This document shows, piece after piece, positions 43,351-55,500 of a DNA stretch of 57,066 bases. Positions within the stretch are counted from its first letter, which is position 1, and the number at the start of each line of letters is the position of its first letter. The position numbers and the translations under genes are program-made. The stretch lies in assembly GCA_027306505.1 (NCBI GenBank), contig DAHUZP010000030.1, positions 1 through 57,066 on the forward strand, given 5' to 3'. The notes beneath the pieces are model-generated. The model ran no database searches, had not been told where the DNA came from, and was given only the letters and a program-made list of their open reading frames with translations. The stretch is from Thermoplasmata archaeon (GTDB taxonomy: Archaea; Thermoplasmatota; Thermoplasmata; Lutacidiplasmatales; UBA184).

Positions 43351-43740
43351 ATGACCCCATCGAAATCCGCAGCGTCCGCGAGCTCCAAGCGCCCGACCAA
43401 GAGCGCCCGCAAGGGCAAGACCGGTGCCGCGCCTCCCGCCGAGACGCCGAAGCTCCCCCCCGTCCAGCATGCACTGGTCCCGACGCACGAGGTCCTCTCC
43501 CCCGAGGAGAGCGCGACCATCCTGAAGCAGCTGGAGACCCCCCCTGAGCGGCTACCGAAGATCCTCTTCGACGACCCCGGCCTCCAGACCGATCCGAAGT
43601 ACCGGTCCGTCGCGGAGTCCGCCGAGGGGGCCCGTTCCCTCTTGGGCCGCTTGGTCCGAGTTCGCCGCCCTTCCCCCACGGCGGGGGAGGCCGCGGTCTA
43701 CCGCGTGATGGTCGGAGGCGCCTCGCTCCGCGAGGAATAG
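43351..43740 (+). CDS. rpoH: RNA polymerase subunit H (Rpb5-like)
   Basis: 129 residues from the ATG at 43351. The conserved archaeal RpoH domain occupies the C-terminal 80 residues: HALVPTHEVLSPEE, LPKILFDDPGLQ and VAESAEGARSLLGRLVRVRRPSPTAGEAAVYRVMV, matching the Rpb5 assembly domain. About 40 Lys/Ser/Ala-rich residues precede it. The longer open frame from 43120 runs through the tRNA gene and is rejected. It heads the RNA polymerase operon, 78 bases before rpoB. Confidence 0.93.
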   Translation: MTPSKSAASASSKRPTKSARKGKTGAAPPAETPKLPPVQHALVPTHEVLSPEESATILKQLETPPERLPKILFDDPGLQTDPKYRSVAESAEGARSLLGRLVRVRRPSPTAGEAAVYRVMVGGASLREE

Positions 43741-43818
43741 GTTCCGGTCGGTAGGCGAGAGGGACGTCCATAGCACGAGAGTTCACCCTGGAGAGTAGGA
43801 GAAGGAGGAGAGGTTCCC

Positions 43819-46800
43819 ATGCGCGAGATCGTTGACGGCTTCTTCCGCGAGCGTTCCATCGTCAATCACCACCTGGCGAGTTTCAATGACTTCCTCCCCA
43901 CGCCCGACAATCCGGACTCCCGGATGCAGAGGATCGTGGACGAGGCCCGGGTCACGGAGGATGCGACCGACCGCGGGATCATCCGCCTGGACGTCCAGAA
44001 GACCAAGAGCTCGATCTACGTCCGCGTCGGCCGCCGCCGCGACGCCCGGGGGTACGTGGACCCCAACGCGGAGCCCACGATCTTCGTCGGAAGCCCTTTC
44101 GTCAAGGAGCCGGTGGGATCGAAGCCGACGCTCACGCCGATGGAGGCCCGGCTGCGGAACCTCACCTACATGGCCCCGATCTTCCTCGATGTCACCGTCG
44201 TCGAGAACGGCGTCGAGCGCGCCCCCGAGCACGTGCACATCGGCGACCTGCCGGTGATGGTCAAGAGCCGACCGTGCAACCTCCACCGCGCGAACATCGA
44301 GCGCGACACCGGCTTCTCCCTCTATCCGGAGGAGTACCGGGCGAAGCTCGTCGAGTACCAGGAGGACCCGCTCGACCCCGGAGGGTACTTCATCATCGCC
44401 GGTACGGAGCGGGCGATCATCTCGCTCGAGGACCTGGCCCCGAACCGGATCTTTGCCGAGTTCAACGAGCGCTACGGGACCCCCGTGGAGAGCGCCAAGG
44501 TCTTCTCCCAGCGCGGCGGCTACCGGTCGCTCACCGTCGTCGAGAAGAAGAAGGACGGGGTCCTGCAGGTCTCCGTACCGTCGGCCAGCGGCCAGATCCC
44601 TCTGGTCGTCCTGATGAAGGCCCTCGGGATGAAGAACGACGAGGAGATCTACCAGGCGGTCCTGGGCGAGCTGCTCCCGCTGGACGAGCCGTTCGTCCAG
44701 ACCATGAAGCACCTCCTCAACGTCAACCTCGAGGAGTGCACGAGCAAGAAGACCTACCCCCCCGAGGGGATCATGACCGTGGAGGACGCGCTCCTCTTCC
44801 TCGAGAAGAAGTTCGCGACCGGTCAGGCGAAGGAGTACCGCCAGCGGAAGGTCGACGCGATCCTGGACCGCGCGCTGCTCCCGCACCTCGGCGACGCGCG
44901 CACGGACCGGCTCAAGAAGGCGCTCTACCTCGGCCGCATCGCCCGTACCGTCCTGGAGCTCTACCTCAAGCAGCGCGGTGAGGACGACAAGGACCACTAC
45001 GCGAACAAGCGCCTGAAGCTCGCGGGGGACCTCATGGAGGATCTCTTCCGCGTAGCGTTCACGCTGCTGCTCAAGGACCTCAAGTACCAGCTCGAGCGCT
45101 CCTTCGCGCGCAAGAAGGACCTCCGGATCGCCTCAGCCATCCGGCCGGACCTCCTCACCCAGCGCTTGATCCACGCCCTCGCGACGGGCAACTGGGTCGG
45201 CGGCCGGGCCGGGGTCTCCCAGCTGCTCGACCGGACCAGCCACATGTCCACCATCTCGCACCTTCGACGGGTCACGAGCCCGCTCACCCGCAGCCAGCCT
45301 CACTTTGAGGCGCGCGACCTGCACCCGACGCAGTTCTCTCGGCTCTGCCCGAACGAGACCCCCGAAGGGCAGAACTGCGGTCTCGTCAAGAACTATGCCC
45401 TCGCCGTCGACGTCTCCGAGGGCGCGGACGAGGACGAGGTCACCCTCATCCTGCGGGACCTCAATACGCGCGAGATCGGCCCCGAGGTTTTCACCGAAGG
45501 CCCCTCGAGCCGTGGCCGACGCGCGGCACGGGTCTTCGTCAACGGGAACCTGGTGGGCCTGCATTCGAACCCCGAGGAGCTCGTTCGCGAGATCCGGGAC
45601 CGCCGCCGCGGTGGGACCCTCTCCCCCACGCTCGGCGACCGGGCCTACGAGATCAACGTCCGCTACGACACGGAGATGAACGAGGTCATCGTCAACTCCG
45701 ACAGCGGTCGGCTCCGCCGCCCGCTCCTGGTGGTCAAGAACGGGGTCACCCGGCTCACGCGCCAGGACCTGGACGACCTGGGCCGCGGCTCGCTCGCCTT
45801 CACCGACCTCATCCGGGGCGGCAAGGTCGAGTGGCTGGACGCGGAGGAGGAGGAGGACACGCTCATCGCCGTGGAGCCCTTCGACCTGCCGGAGCGCTGC
45901 CCGCACTGCGAGAGGGCGCTCTCGCGCGGCGACACCAAGTGGCTCAACATCGGGGAGAAGGCGAACGAGGCGAAGCTGCTCTGCGGCCGCTGCTCGAAGG
46001 ACTTCCCCGCTCCGCTCCTTGTCAGCAAGGACCACACGCACCTCGAGATCGACGCGAACCTCATGCTCGGGGTCTGCACGGGCCTCATCCCCTACGCCGA
46101 GCACAACTCGACGCCCCGCAACACGATGGGCTCGGGGATGGCGAAGCAGTCGCTCGGGGTCGAGTCCGTCAACTACCGGCGGCGCCCGGACACCCGGGGA
46201 CACATCCTGCACTATCCGCAGGCCCCGTTGCTCCGCACCCAGACCATGCGCTACGTGCACTTCACGGAGCGCCCGGCGGGTCAGAACTTCGTCGTGGCCG
46301 TGCTCTCCTACGAAGGGTACAACATGCAGGACGCCCTCGTGCTCAACCGCTCCGCGGTGGACCGGGGCCTGGGCCGCTCCTCCTTCTTCCGTACCTACCG
46401 GAGCGAGGAGCGCAAGTACCCTGGAGGCCAGGAGGACCGCTTCGAGATCCCCCGGCCGGACGTGGCCGGCGCGCGCGTCGACACGGCCTACCGGAGCCTG
46501 GGCGAGGATGGGCTCATCTTCCCCGAGCTGCAGGTGACCGAAGGGGACGTCCTCATCGGCAAGACCTCCCCCCCGCGTTTCCTCGAGGAGAAGACCGACC
46601 TGCTCACCCCCCAGAAGCGACGCGAGACCTCCGTCACGGTCCGCGCCGGAGAGGCGGGCTGGGTCGACTCCGTCGTCCTCACCGAGGGCGAGAACATCTC
46701 GAAGCTGGTCAAGGTGAAGGTCCGCAACGAGCGGATCCCCGAGCTCGGCGACAAGTTCGCCTCGCGCCACGGGCAGAAGGGGGTCGTCGGGCTGGTCGTC

Positions 46801-47490
46801 CCTCAGGAGGACATGCCCTTCACCCGGATCGGCATGGTGCCGGACCTCATCATCAACCCCCACGCCATCCCCTCGCGGATGACGATCGCCCACGTGCTGG
46901 AGATGCTCGGGGGCAAGGTGGGCTCGCTCGAGGGCCGCTTCATCGACGGGACGCCGTTCAGCGGCGAGCGCGAGGAGGCGCTTCGCGAGTCGCTCCTGGA
47001 GCTCGGGCTCGCCCCGACCGGTCGTGAGGTGCTCTACGACGGGCTCACGGGCAGGAAGATGGACGCCCAGATCTACATGGGCGTGATCTACTACCAGAAG
47101 CTCCACCACATGGTCGCCGGGAAGCTCCACATGCGTTCCCGCGGACCGGTCCAGATCCTCACGCGGCAGCCCACCGAGGGTCGCAGCCGCCAGGGCGGTC
47201 TTCGCTTCGGAGAGATGTAGCGCGACACGCTCATCGGGCACGGCGTCGCGATGGTCATCAAGGACCGTCTGCTCGACGAGTCCGACGGCACGGTCCAGTA
47301 CGTCTGCGGCAACCCCCAGTGCGGACACATCGCGATCCCCGACCACAAGGCGGGATCGCTGCGGTGCGCGACCTGCGGGAACACCTCGTCGATCTACCCG
47401 GTCGAGATGAGCTATTCGTTCAAGCTCCTGCTGGACGAGCTCGTGAGCCTGGGCGTGATCATGCGACTGCAGCTCGAGGACATGAAGTAA
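43819..47490 (+). CDS. rpoB: RNA polymerase subunit B (RpoB), interrupted by an in-frame TAG codon
   Basis: The second-largest polymerase subunit as one gene (B' and B'' joined), starting at an ATG after AGGAGAAGGAGGAG. Landmarks are [38 protein letters not shown]-type motifs and [14 protein letters not shown]. Codon 1134 (47218-47220) is TAG in the sequence LRFGEM[12 protein letters not shown], where the family has Glu. The frame then continues to TAA at 47488-47490 with conserved sequence, including a CxxxxC...CxxC zinc-binding region and the C-terminal [12 protein letters not shown]. One base (GAG to TAG) explains it. A zinc-ribbon insertion with Cys694, 697, 722 and 725 is also present. 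It may be a consensus error, a real nonsense mutation with readthrough, or strain polymorphism. Confidence 0.93.
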
Positions 47491-47511
47491 GGACGGAGGG
47501 AGGAGAAGACC

Positions 47512-50313
47512 ATGCCACCCACGGGACTCGCCAAGCGCATCCGCTCGCTGCAGTTCGCCTTCCTCTCGCCGGACGAGATCCGGCGGATGGCGGCCGTGAA
47601 GATCATCACGGCCGACACCTACGACGACGACGGGTACCCCATCGAGATGGGGCTCATGGACCTCCACCTGGGGGTCATCGAGCCCAACCTGCGATGCCGT
47701 ACCTGCGGGGGCCGCGTCAACGAGTGCCCCGGCCACTTCGGGCTCATCGAGCTCGCGATGCCCGTGATCCACGTGGGCTACGCGAAGGAGATCAAGCGTC
47801 TCCTGCAGAGCACCTGCCGCTCCTGCGGGCGCATCATCCCGGCCGCCCTCACGGGCCGCGGGGTCGCCTTCAGCGGGATCGAGGACCTTGGCGGCGGCTT
47901 CTCCCGCCCGGTCAAGGAGGACCTCGTCTGCCCTCACTGCCAGGAGGTCCAACAGAAGATCGTCCTGGACAAGCCCACCACCTTCCGTGAGAGCGGGCAC
48001 AAGATCACCCCCAAGGAGGTCCGCGCGCGCCTGGAGCGGATCACCGACGAGGACTGCCGGCAGCTCGGTCTCAACCCCAAGTTCGGCCGCCCCGAGTGGA
48101 TGGTCCTGACCGTCCTTCCCGTGCCTCCCGTCGCCGTCCGCCCCTCGATCACCCTCGAGAGCGGAGAGCGGAGCGAGGACGACCTCACCCACAAGCTGGT
48201 CGACGTGCTCCGCATCAACCAGCGGCTGCGTGAGAACCGCGACATGGGCGCCCCCCAGCTCGTCGTCGAGGACCTCTGGGAGCTCTTGCAGTACCACGTA
48301 ACGACCTACTTCGACAACCAGACCTCGGGGATCCCCCCGGCCCGGCACCGCTCGGGCCGACCGCTCAAGACCCTGGTCCAGCGCCTCAAAGGGAAGGACG
48401 GACGGTTCCGGTCGAACCTGTCGGGAAAGCGCGTGAACTTCTCCGCTCGTACCGTGATCAGCCCGGACCCGTTGCTCTCGATCAACGAGGTCGGCATCCC
48501 CGTCGAGGTCGCCCGGGCGCTCACCGTGCCCCTCGACGTGACCCCCCAGAACCTGGAGGTCGCGCAGGAGCTCGTGAAGCGCGGCCCGGCCCCCCCCATG
48601 ACGGGAGGCGTCTACCTACCGGGCGTCAACTACCTCGTCCGGCCGGACGGCCAGCGCATCAAGGTGATGGACAAGAACGCGGAGGCCTGTTCCGCGATGG
48701 TCACCCTCGGGTGCCGCGTCGAGCGGCAGATGGTCAACGGTGACATCGTCCTGTTCAACCGCCAGCCCTCGCTGCACCGGATGAGCATGATGGCGCACTT
48801 CGTGCGCATCCTGCCCTACAAGACCTTCCGGTTCAACCTGTGCGACTGCACCCCGTACAACGCGGACTTCGATGGCGACGAGATGAACCTGCACGTGCTG
48901 CAGGGCCACGAGGCCCGCGCCGAGGCGAAGGTCATCATGCAGGTCCAGGAGCACATCCTTTCCCCGCGCTACGGGGGCCCGATCATCGGGATGATCCACG
49001 ACCACATCACCTCCGCGTTCCTGCTGACGCATCACGACCCGCACTTCAACGAGGCCGAGACCTGCTACATCCTCTCGAAGAGCCATATCCCCATGCCACC
49101 CCCCAAGGGCCACGAGAAGAACGGTGAGGCGTACTGGACGGGGAAGCAGATCTTCTCGCTCACCCTGCCGGAGGACCTGACGCTCGAGTTCCGCTCGTCC
49201 ATCTGCTCGCACAAGAGCGGGGCGGAGCCCAAGGAGCACGCGGAGGACGATTGCCTGGTCGTCGTGGAGCACGGTCAGCTGACCTCGGGCACCATCGACG
49301 CGAAGGCCATCGCCGCCGGCAAGGGCGTCATCTTGGACGCGATCGCCCGCAACAACGGGCCCGCGCGCGCCCGGCGGTTCCTGGACGAGATGAGCCGGCT
49401 CTCCATCACGGCGATCTCGCTCAAGGGCCTCTCCACCGGTATCGATGACGAGGACGTCCCCGAGGACGCCCGCCGTCACATCAGCAAGGTCATGTCCGAT
49501 GCCCGCGAGCAGGTGAAGTCGCTCGTCGAGCAGTACAAGACCGGGAAGCTCGAGCAGATGCCGGGACGTTCCCTCGAGGAGACGCTCGAGGTGCAGATCC
49601 GGGGCACGCTCTCGAGGGCCCGTGACCAGGCCGGCGACATCGCGGGTCGTTTCCTGGGCCTCGACAACCCCGCCGTCATTCTCGCGAAGTCCGGCGCCAG
49701 GGGCACGATGCTCAACCTGACACAGATGGCCGGCGCCGTCGGTCAGCAGTCCGTGCGTGGCGAACGTCTGCTGCGCGGCTACTACAACCGGACGCTCCCC
49801 CACTTCGCCCGGGGCGACCTGGGCGCGGAGGCTCGCGGGTTCGTCTCGTCGTCCTACAAGACCGGGCTCTCCGCGACGGAGTACTTCTTCCACAGCATGG
49901 GGGGCCGTGAGGGTCTCGTGGACACGGCCGTGCGGACGAGCCGGTCGGGGTACATGCAGCGCCGTCTCATCAACGCTCTCGAGGACCTGCGGGTCGAGGA
50001 GGACGGGACCGTCCGCAACACGGCCGGGACGATCATCCAGTACCGCTTCGGCGAGGACGGGGTCGACCCCTCCCGTAGCGTCCAAGGCAAGGCGCTCATC
50101 GTGGAGGAGGTCCTCCGCGAGGCGCTCGGCAAGAAGTACCGCACGGAGCTCGAGCTCCGGGGCGAGGGCATCGTCGGCACCACCGTCGTCGGAGAGGAGG
50201 AGCTCGACCTGCTCGCCGAGGCCCAGGCCGAGGAAGAGACCGAGGAAGAGGAGGCCGAGGAAGGCGGCGGCTTCGAGGGCGGAGAGGGCGGCGGCGAGAG
50301 CGGAGGTGACTGA
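47512..50313 (+). CDS. rpoA1: RNA polymerase subunit A' (RpoA1)
   Basis: 933 residues, starting 21 bases after rpoB with GGAGGGAGGAG upstream. The N-terminal zinc motif is CRTCGGRVNECPGHFG, and further Cys pairs (CRSC, CPHC) belong to the clamp. The catalytic magnesium-binding motif NADFDGDEMN has its aspartates at 452, 454 and 456. The bridge-helix and trigger-loop start regions lie towards the end. The last 35 residues are a Glu- and Gly-rich tail beyond the normal A' end. It pairs with A'' encoded immediately downstream. Confidence 0.97.
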   Translation: MPPTGLAKRIRSLQFAFLSPDEIRRMAAVKIITADTYDDDGYPIEMGLMDLHLGVIEPNLRCRTCGGRVNECPGHFGLIELAMPVIHVGYAKEIKRLLQSTCRSCGRIIPAALTGRGVAFSGIEDLGGGFSRPVKEDLVCPHCQEVQQKIVLDKPTTFRESGHKITPKEVRARLERITDEDCRQLGLNPKFGRPEWMVLTVLPVPPVAVRPSITLESGERSEDDLTHKLVDVLRINQRLRENRDMGAPQLVVEDLWELLQYHVTTYFDNQTSGIPPARHRSGRPLKTLVQRLKGKDGRFRSNLSGKRVNFSARTVISPDPLLSINEVGIPVEVARALTVPLDVTPQNLEVAQELVKRGPAPPMTGGVYLPGVNYLVRPDGQRIKVMDKNAEACSAMVTLGCRVERQMVNGDIVLFNRQPSLHRMSMMAHFVRILPYKTFRFNLCDCTPYNADFDGDEMNLHVLQGHEARAEAKVIMQVQEHILSPRYGGPIIGMIHDHITSAFLLTHHDPHFNEAETCYILSKSHIPMPPPKGHEKNGEAYWTGKQIFSLTLPEDLTLEFRSSICSHKSGAEPKEHAEDDCLVVVEHGQLTSGTIDAKAIAAGKGVILDAIARNNGPARARRFLDEMSRLSITAISLKGLSTGIDDEDVPEDARRHISKVMSDAREQVKSLVEQYKTGKLEQMPGRSLEETLEVQIRGTLSRARDQAGDIAGRFLGLDNPAVILAKSGARGTMLNLTQMAGAVGQQSVRGERLLRGYYNRTLPHFARGDLGAEARGFVSSSYKTGLSATEYFFHSMGGREGLVDTAVRTSRSGYMQRRLINALEDLRVEEDGTVRNTAGTIIQYRFGEDGVDPSRSVQGKALIVEEVLREALGKKYRTELELRGEGIVGTTVVGEEELDLLAEAQAEEETEEEEAEEGGGFEGGEGGGESGGD

Positions 50314-51642
<1,329 letters not shown>

Positions 51643-51706
51643 TCGCGCCGCAGGTCAAGGCTAAAGAAGGTCGGTCGTAGCGGGAAGGGACCCAGGAGGA
51701 GCACCG

Positions 51707-51997
51707 ATGGACATCACCCACGCCCTCAAGGTCGCGCTGAGCACGGGAAAGGTCAAGATGGGCTTGGAAGAGACGCTCGCGACAGTGAAGCAGAAGCAGG
51801 CGAAGCTTCTGGTGGTCTCCACCACCTGCCCCGACGCGAAGCTGCTCTCCGAGCGCAAGCTCAACGGCGTCCCCATCTACCACTACGAGGGCACCGCGGC
51901 CGAGCTCGGCGCCGCCTGCGGCCGTCCGTTCCCGGTCTCGACGCTCGCCATCCTGGACCCCGGGTCCTCCGCGATCCTTTCGCTGGAAACGGGCTGA
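51707..51997 (+). CDS. rpl30e: Ribosomal protein eL30 (L30e)
   Basis: 96 residues of the L7Ae/L30e RNA-binding family. ALKVALSTGKVKMGLEETL and AKLLVVSTTCPDAKL are typical of L30e, as is the position after rpoA2 in archaeal RNA polymerase operons. It binds kink-turn RNA in the large ribosomal subunit. A clear CAGGAGGAG precedes the ATG. Confidence 0.94.
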   Translation: MDITHALKVALSTGKVKMGLEETLATVKQKQAKLLVVSTTCPDAKLLSERKLNGVPIYHYEGTAAELGAACGRPFPVSTLAILDPGSSAILSLETG

Positions 51998-52060
51998 GCC
52001 CCCCCACCCTCGCCGAACCCCTTCCCCCCGACGGACCTCGAGCGGGACCTTCCCCTGGAC

Positions 52061-52486
52061 ATGCCCGAGATCACCTTCGACACGGCCCAACTGGGCTTCA
52101 TGCGGGCCTTCGAGGACCTGACCCAGGCGAAGGTGATGGACTGCCTCGAGGCCGAGGACAAGCTGATCTACGTGATCCACCCGGAGGACCTCCAGAAGGC
52201 TGTGGGTCCCCACGGTCGTATCGTGGAGCGGCTCAAGGAGCTCTTCCACCGGGAGATCCAGGTGGTGGTCTGGGACGAGGACACCTCGAAGTTCGTCCAG
52301 AACCTTTTCTTCCCCTTCTCCCCCCAGCGGGTGGAGTTCTCCGCGAAGCCCCAGGGCCGTCACGTGACGGTCGTGGTGGACCCCAAGTTCAAGGCCCGCG
52401 CCATCGGAAAGCAAGGAAAGAATCTCAAGGTCGCCAGGGCGGTCCTCCTGCGACACTCGGACATCGTCTCCGTCAACGTGGCCTAG
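52061..52486 (+). CDS. nusA: Archaeal NusA-like KH-domain protein
   Basis: 141 residues: two KH domains with a GxxG loop GPHGR (after LQKAV) and a second, AIGKQGKNL, as in archaeal NusA, which lacks the bacterial N-terminal and S1 domains. A role in transcription elongation or pausing is presumed from the bacterial protein and the operon position. In most archaea rps12 and rps7 follow; here they do not. It ends with TAG. Confidence 0.94.
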   Translation: MPEITFDTAQLGFMRAFEDLTQAKVMDCLEAEDKLIYVIHPEDLQKAVGPHGRIVERLKELFHREIQVVVWDEDTSKFVQNLFFPFSPQRVEFSAKPQGRHVTVVVDPKFKARAIGKQGKNLKVARAVLLRHSDIVSVNVA

Positions 52487-52577
52487 GACGCGCGACCTTC
52501 GCGGACCCTGGCCTGGGACCAGGGCTAGACAGGGCCATCTACCTCCGCTGGCCTCACGGTGCTTCGAAGGCCTCCTC

Positions 52578-55500
52578 TTGCCCCGCTCGCCACTTCGCCG
52601 CATCTTCCGTGCCCCGCCTGCCTGGGGCCCGCTCGCTCTCCCGTTGACCTGCCTCGTCCTCTTCCTGTGCGTCCCCTCCCTCGCCGCATCGGTCCAAACG
52701 GGGCGGTCGAACGCGGTGGCTTCACTACCCCAGGTGGTAGCCGGGAGTGGCCCCCCCTCCGTTCGCCTCGATGCCCCTTCCGTGAGGGGTGCCACGCCCG
52801 CGACCCCTCTCATGGACGCGAGCGCCGCGACGAGGCGCCTGACCGCCCCTCCTGCGCCCATCTCCCTCCCGTCCTCGTCCCAGGTCACCCTCACGACCGA
52901 CCTCGCTAACGGAAGCGCGCTGCCCGACAACTTCGTCCCGGCAGGAGGAGCCGCTCCCACCTCGGCCGCCTTTGACCCGACCGATGCTGAGCTCTTCGTC
53001 ACCTGCTACTGGTCGAACGACCTCTCCATCGTCTCCACGGCTTCCGGTCGGGTCGTGGGGACGGTGGGGGGTCTCCAGCATCCCGAGTGGGTGGCCTATG
53101 ACGCCGCCGACCGAGATCTCTACGTCACGAGCGCGTGGAACGCCACCTACTTCGCTCTCACAGCGATCTCGGTGGCCTCCCTTCAAGTGGTCTACTCCGC
53201 GCTGGTCCCTGGCTTCGCTACCCCGGTCGCGGTCGACCCGGTGCTGGGCCTGGTCTATGTAGGGATGTACACCCCGGGCGTCCAGGGCCTCTGGGCCCTC
53301 TCCGCGAGCGGCCTCGCCCACGTCCGCACGGTCCAGTTCACCGGCACCGCGAACGGCTTCGCTTTCGGACCGTCCTACCGCGACCTCTTCGTGACCCTCC
53401 CATCGAACGCTCTGGTCGAGATCAACGAGAGCACCGGGCTGGTGACCACGTCCATCGCCCTGCCCATCTATGCCCAGGGGATCGCCTTCGATACCGTTGA
53501 CGGGAACCTGGACGTGGAGGGCGACCCCTCCGTGGGCCTGGACCTGCTGGTGCTGGTCTCGGCGACGACCTTGCAGGTCGTCCATCAGTACTCGGTCCCG
53601 GTGAGCGCGATGGGCGTTGCCGCCGATCCGGTCACCGGCGAGGTCTTCGTGACAGAGTTCAACGGCTCGGCCAACCTCGCCCCGAACGGTCGGGGGAACG
53701 TGAGCGTCTTCGCGCCTTACGGAGGCGCTCAACTCGCCCAGGTCAGGGTGGGCGAAGGGCCGTGGGGGCTCCTCACGGGGCTTCCGGGCGAGGTCGCGGT
53801 GATGGACGAGCGCGGCGACCAGGTCGCCTTCCTCAACACGTCCACCTTCGCGGTAGACCGTGTGACGCCGCTGGGGAGCGATCCCGTGGCCCTCGCGGTC
53901 GACCCGTCGGGAGGCCTCGTGTTCGTCGCGAACGATGGTTCGGACAACGTGTCCGTGATCTCCCTCGCCACCGGGGCCGTGCTCAAGAGCATCGCCGTGG
54001 GGGACTATCCCAGGGCGATCGCGTACGACCCTTCGACCGGGGCCGTCTACGTGGCGAACGCAGGATCGGGGAACGTCAGCATCCTTTCATCCCGGTCGCT
54101 GAGCGTGGTCGCGACTATCAACTTCGGAGCGAACGCGCTACCCTGCGGCCTCACGGACGATCCCATCGATGGTCTCATGTGGGTCGCCCTGGGGACGCAG
54201 GGATCGATCGTGGCGATCAACACCACGACCTTCCAGCTCAGCGCGATGGTCCTCGTGGGGGTCGAGCCGTTCGCCCTGATCTACGACCCGTCCTACCACT
54301 CGATCGACGTCAGCAGCCTGGACTCCAACTCGGTCACGTTCGTGACGTACGTCCGGGGAGTGGACGCTATCGTGACCTTCCCCTCGATGGGCTACGCCCC
54401 CTACGCCTTGGCCTTGGATCCGGGGACCTCGCGCCTCTTCGTCGCGAACGCCTATTCCTCCAACGTGACGGTCCTGAACTCCGGCACCGGGTCGCTCGAA
54501 GCGACGCTCCCCCTTCCCGGGAACTCGATGCCCCTCGCCCTGCTCTACGACTCCCAGGAGCTCGCCGTCGCCGCGACCTCCATCGACCAGGTGGTGATCT
54601 TCTCGACGTGGTCGCTCACCGAGGTCACCCACTTCTCCGTCGGGACGCACCCGGAAGCGTTCGCCCTCGCGCCTTCAGGACCCGTGGTCGCCGACTACGG
54701 TTCGACCTCCGTCTCGTGGGTCCGCTCTCGGCCGGCCGCGACGCTCCACTACCAGGTCTCACCGATCGCGGGCGGATGCGACGAGTTCTGGATCGATGGC
54801 GAGACCGTCTGGAACGGAAGCACGGGGGCCCTCCTGGAGGGCACGCACAACGTGTCCGCCCCCCCGACCTGTCCCGGTGACCGGAACTTCCTCTACTGGC
54901 AGGTCTCCGGTGCCATCGTCGCGACGGGCTCGGGGAGCTCCGCGACACTGGAGGTCACCGGTAATGGCACGATCACCGCCGTCTACGCGCCGGATGTGGG
55001 TCTGGTCGCCCTGACCGTGCTCGTGAGCCCGGCCCTCTGTGGGGACGTCCTGTGGAACTCGTTCTCCTCCGAGCCTGACGGGTCCACGTTCACAGCTCTT
55101 CCCGCGACCTACCCGATATCCGCCCCCAGCTGCCCGGGGTATACGTTCGGGCAGTGGGTCGCGACGGGGAGCTTGTCGCTGACGGACCCGCTGCTGAGCT
55201 CGACCAGCGCCGTGGTCGGCGGGGTGCAGCCCAACGCGACGGTGAGCGCGGAGTTCTTCTCCACTGGTTCGGGCGGGCTCGCCCTCAGCGTGAGCGCCTC
55301 TCCCAGCTCGGGCGTCGCACCCCTCACCGTGGCCTTCGTATCGAGCGTGTCGGGCGGAGCGCCCCCGTACACGTATCTCTGGCGGTTCGGGGACGGCTCG
55401 ACCTCGGGCGCTCCGGATCCTTCGCACGTCTTCGTTTCGTCGGGTTCCTACTTTTCCACGCTCTTCGTCACGGATTCGAGCCAGAGCTCGATCCAGCAAG

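Noticed and set aside
47218-47220. TAG in rpoB read as pyrrolysine
   Set aside because: The position is a conserved Glu, TAG ends several conserved genes here at normal C-termini, and no pyl genes are in the window. Pyl would need independent evidence.
47251-47490. A separate 79-residue RpoB C-terminal gene starting at ATG 47251
   Set aside because: It would leave the conserved segment between the TAG and 47251 untranslated, and no ribosome binding site precedes that ATG. The sequence is better explained as the interrupted end of rpoB.
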